NCBI GenBank assembly: GCA_900551775.1
Contig: URXI01000236.1
Coordinates: forward strand, 1 to 6,825
DNA: 6,825 bases
Reading direction: 5' to 3'
From: an uncultured Eubacterium sp.
Lineage (GTDB): Bacteria > Bacillota > Clostridia > Peptostreptococcales > Anaerovoracaceae
The notes beneath the pieces were generated by a model. The model made no database searches, was not told the DNA's origin, and saw only the letters and a list, made by a program, of their open reading frames with translations. Both the position numbers and the translations under genes were made by a program. Positions 5,759-6,825 of this stretch are shown in pieces (position 1 is the stretch's first letter; every line of letters begins with the position of its first letter).

Positions 5759-6337
5759 ATGGAAAAGCTTTTATTTATCGATGCATGTATCAGCACCCAT
5801 GCGTCAAGAACGAAGAGACTGTGCACGACATATATTGACCTGTTCTTGAAGAAAAACCCGGAAGTGACATTGGAAACGGTGGTGCTGCGAAAAGGAAAAG
5901 TGGAACCGCTGACCAAAGAACGGATTATTGAGCGCGACAACTATATCAAGAAAAAAGACTGGAACCAGCCGATGTTTGATCTTGCCAAGCAGTTTCAGGA
6001 GGCGGATTATATTGTAGTGGGGACTCCGTATTGGGATCTGTCATTCGCGTCCATTTTGAAGGTATACGTGGAGAACATCATGGTGGCGGATCTGACTTTT
6101 GCGGCGACAAACACTGGATTTGTCGGTCTCTGCGAGGGCAAGTCGCTGGTGTACATCACCACGGCCGGCGGTTTTATCGGCGATAAGAATTTCGGCTATG
6201 ACTACATGTGCGGCGTGGCAGACATGTTCGGCATTCCGGAGACGGAACTGATCAAAGCCGAGGCACTGGACATCGAAGGCTTCGATGCAGAGAAGATCAT
6301 GGAAAAAACCATCGGAGAGGTAAAACAGAGATTTTAA
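5759..6337 (+). CDS. Flavodoxin-fold NAD(P)H-dependent oxidoreductase (FMN azoreductase-like)
   Basis: This 192-residue protein belongs to the flavodoxin-like family that includes AzoR azoreductases and NAD(P)H:quinone reductases, which use FMN to move electrons in pairs from NAD(P)H to quinones, azo compounds or similar acceptors in the cytoplasm. An N-terminal strand LLFIDACIS leads into a Ser/Thr-rich turn with S12, S16, R17 and T18, the expected FMN phosphate-binding loop. The segment TPYWDLSFASILKVYVENI begins at T89 and corresponds to the family's P-M/Y-x-N/D-F-x-x-P...LK motif over the flavin ring. TTAGGF at 134-139 corresponds to the second flavin loop. Length is close to the roughly 200 residues usual for AzoR. 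A GAGGAG site (5743-5748) lies 10 nt before the ATG. It is the last gene before a strong terminator. The physiological substrate cannot be inferred; 'azoreductase' is a family label. Confidence 0.85.
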   Translation: MEKLLFIDACISTHASRTKRLCTTYIDLFLKKNPEVTLETVVLRKGKVEPLTKERIIERDNYIKKKDWNQPMFDLAKQFQEADYIVVGTPYWDLSFASILKVYVENIMVADLTFAATNTGFVGLCEGKSLVYITTAGGFIGDKNFGYDYMCGVADMFGIPETELIKAEALDIEGFDAEKIMEKTIGEVKQRF

Positions 6338-6375
6338 GAGAGCAAGCTGCGCGGTAAATGCCGGCAGAATCTACG

Positions 6376-6419
6376 AAAACGGCGTAGAGCATTCAAAAAC
6401 AATGCTTTGCGCCGTTTTT
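6376..6419. terminator. Strong, probably bidirectional intrinsic terminator
   Basis: AAAACGGCGTAGAGCATT (6376-6393) pairs along its full 18 positions with 6401-6418, counting two G-U wobbles, around a 7-nt CAAAAAC loop. The 3' arm ends in five Ts (6415-6419). The 5' arm begins with four As, which become a T-run on the other strand, so it could also stop transcription arriving from the right. It closes the small-gene operon about 40 bp after the oxidoreductase stop codon. Confidence 0.92.
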
Positions 6420-6598
6420 GCGTTGATGCTGCCACTGTGACTCATTCTGGGAAATCGAAGTTACTGTACTCACCGGATTCGTTACGCAGGTTTAGAGCCG
6501 AGCTGCGATTCTGCGTAACCGCCCCCACATCATAAAATGGAGTTATAATCAATAACAAATAAGTGGGAAAATTTTTGTATATTAAAACAAAAAATCTG
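6420..6598. other. Intergenic gap between terminator and T-box promoter, no gene
   Basis: No reading frame with a ribosome binding site is seen. The only distinct structure is the inverted repeat at 6481-6519, annotated separately. A TATAAT at 6544-6549 lacks any -35 partner. From about 6541 to 6595 the DNA is very A/T-rich with A- and T-runs, which could act as an UP element for the promoter at 6599. Confidence 0.6.
6481..6519. repeat. Perfect 9-bp inverted repeat with nested hairpin, function unknown
   Basis: GTTACGCAG (6481-6489) and CTGCGTAAC (6511-6519) are exact reverse complements separated by 21 bases. Inside the loop, AGC-CGA-GCT can form a small second hairpin. No T-run follows, so it is not a standard terminator. 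It sits after the terminator of one operon and before the promoter of the next, so it is probably not in either main transcript. It could be a protein-binding dyad, a small repeat element or part of an unrecognised small RNA. Confidence 0.6.
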
Positions 6599-6627
6599 TT
6601 GACAACGGACGTTACCGGTAGTAAGAT
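6599..6627 (+). promoter_or_regulatory. Promoter of the T-box-controlled transcript
   Basis: A perfect -35 TTGACA (6599-6604) is followed after 17 bp by TAAGAT (6622-6627, 4 of 6 matches to TATAAT), placing the start near 6634. A/T-rich runs lie just upstream. The spacer holds the 8-bp palindrome TACCGGTA (6613-6620). Confidence 0.72.
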
Positions 6628-6633
6628 ACTTGC

Positions 6634-6825
6634 ATAAGCAAAGTTGAATAGAAACCAAAGACTTTGACGGAGACAGTAGATTCACGCCGAAAAGGCAGGA
6701 GCGAACCGGGGATGGTGAGAGCCCGGCGCCGAAGGTAGACGTTTATCGAAGATCACTCCCGAGTTGCAGGGCCGAAAAGCCGCAATTGGCTGAGTAAGTG
6801 CTGACGGGCCTTCCCCGTGATCGTA
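6634..6825 (+). promoter_or_regulatory. T-box leader, probable isoleucine specifier (ATC), cut by the window end
   Basis: T-box leaders bind a specific tRNA and, when it is uncharged, fold into an antiterminator that lets the downstream amino-acid gene be expressed. Stem I is visible. GGAG (6669-6672) pairs with CTCC (6756-6759) below the specifier loop, and the AGTA of the loop-E/S-turn lies at 6675-6678. GGC (6694-6696) pairs with GCC (6728-6730), and CCGGG (6706-6710) pairs with CCCGG (6722-6726) under the distal loop GATGGTGAGAG (6711-6721). On the 3' side of the specifier loop, GAAG-ATC-A places the codon ATC at 6752-6754, followed by the usual purine. A second hairpin joins TTGC (6764-6767) and GGC (6770-6772) with GCC and GCAA (6779-6785). 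The ACGGG/CCCGT hairpin (6804-6818) resembles stem III. The conserved T-box sequence and antiterminator/terminator would lie beyond the edge. ATC predicts ileS or another isoleucine gene next. Confidence 0.88.

Noticed and set aside
6544..6549. TATAAT as a second promoter in the right-hand gap
   Set aside because: The hexamer 17 bp upstream is GCCCCC, with no -35 resemblance, and no extended TG element is present.
1..6825. CRISPR array, insertion sequence, integrase, toxin-antitoxin pair or phage gene
   Set aside because: No regularly spaced repeats, transposase or integrase motifs, terminal inverted repeats with target duplication, or paired small toxin-like genes were found on either strand.

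Overview
The window looks like a chromosomal segment of a Firmicute, most likely a Clostridia-type anaerobe. The grounds are strong AGGAGG-type ribosome binding sites, sigma-A-like promoters, intrinsic terminators with T-tracts, a Uup/YfmR-type ABC-F gene, a YdbC/PC4-like small protein and a T-box leader. No species can be named from the sequence alone. All recognisable genes lie on the + strand, in three transcription blocks plus the start of a fourth.

Block 1 (about 104-3127) is a Type II restriction-modification operon: a promoter, a GTG-started N6-adenine DNA methyltransferase (165-1958), then a BsuBI/PstI-family restriction endonuclease (1960-3042), closed by an intrinsic terminator. One base separates the methyltransferase stop codon from the endonuclease start, and the endonuclease ribosome binding site lies inside the methyltransferase gene. 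The block is visibly AT-richer than what follows (sampled lines about 20-40% GC against about 55%), which suggests horizontal acquisition. A perfect GAAC-N4-GTTC palindrome, the core of the Gram-positive LexA (DinR) box, lies exactly between its -35 and -10 elements. This raises the possibility that restriction-modification is under SOS control, and it is the most interesting observation here.

Block 2 (3135-5008) is an ABC-F ATPase of the Uup/YfmR type, a ribosome-associated translation factor with two ATPase cassettes and a C-terminal coiled coil, with its own promoter. Block 3 (about 4992-6419) is a compact run of small genes: a YdbC/PC4-like nucleic-acid-binding protein, a GNAT acetyltransferase with an atypical acetyl-CoA loop and a C-terminal cysteine triplet, and a flavodoxin-fold NAD(P)H oxidoreductase/azoreductase. 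It ends in a strong 18-bp-stem terminator that is probably bidirectional.

Block 4 begins at 6599 with a consensus -35 promoter, followed by a T-box leader cut by the window end. The specifier codon reads as ATC (Ile), so the gene just beyond the edge is probably ileS or another isoleucine gene. The gap from 6420 to 6598 holds a perfect 9-bp inverted repeat with a nested hairpin and no gene.
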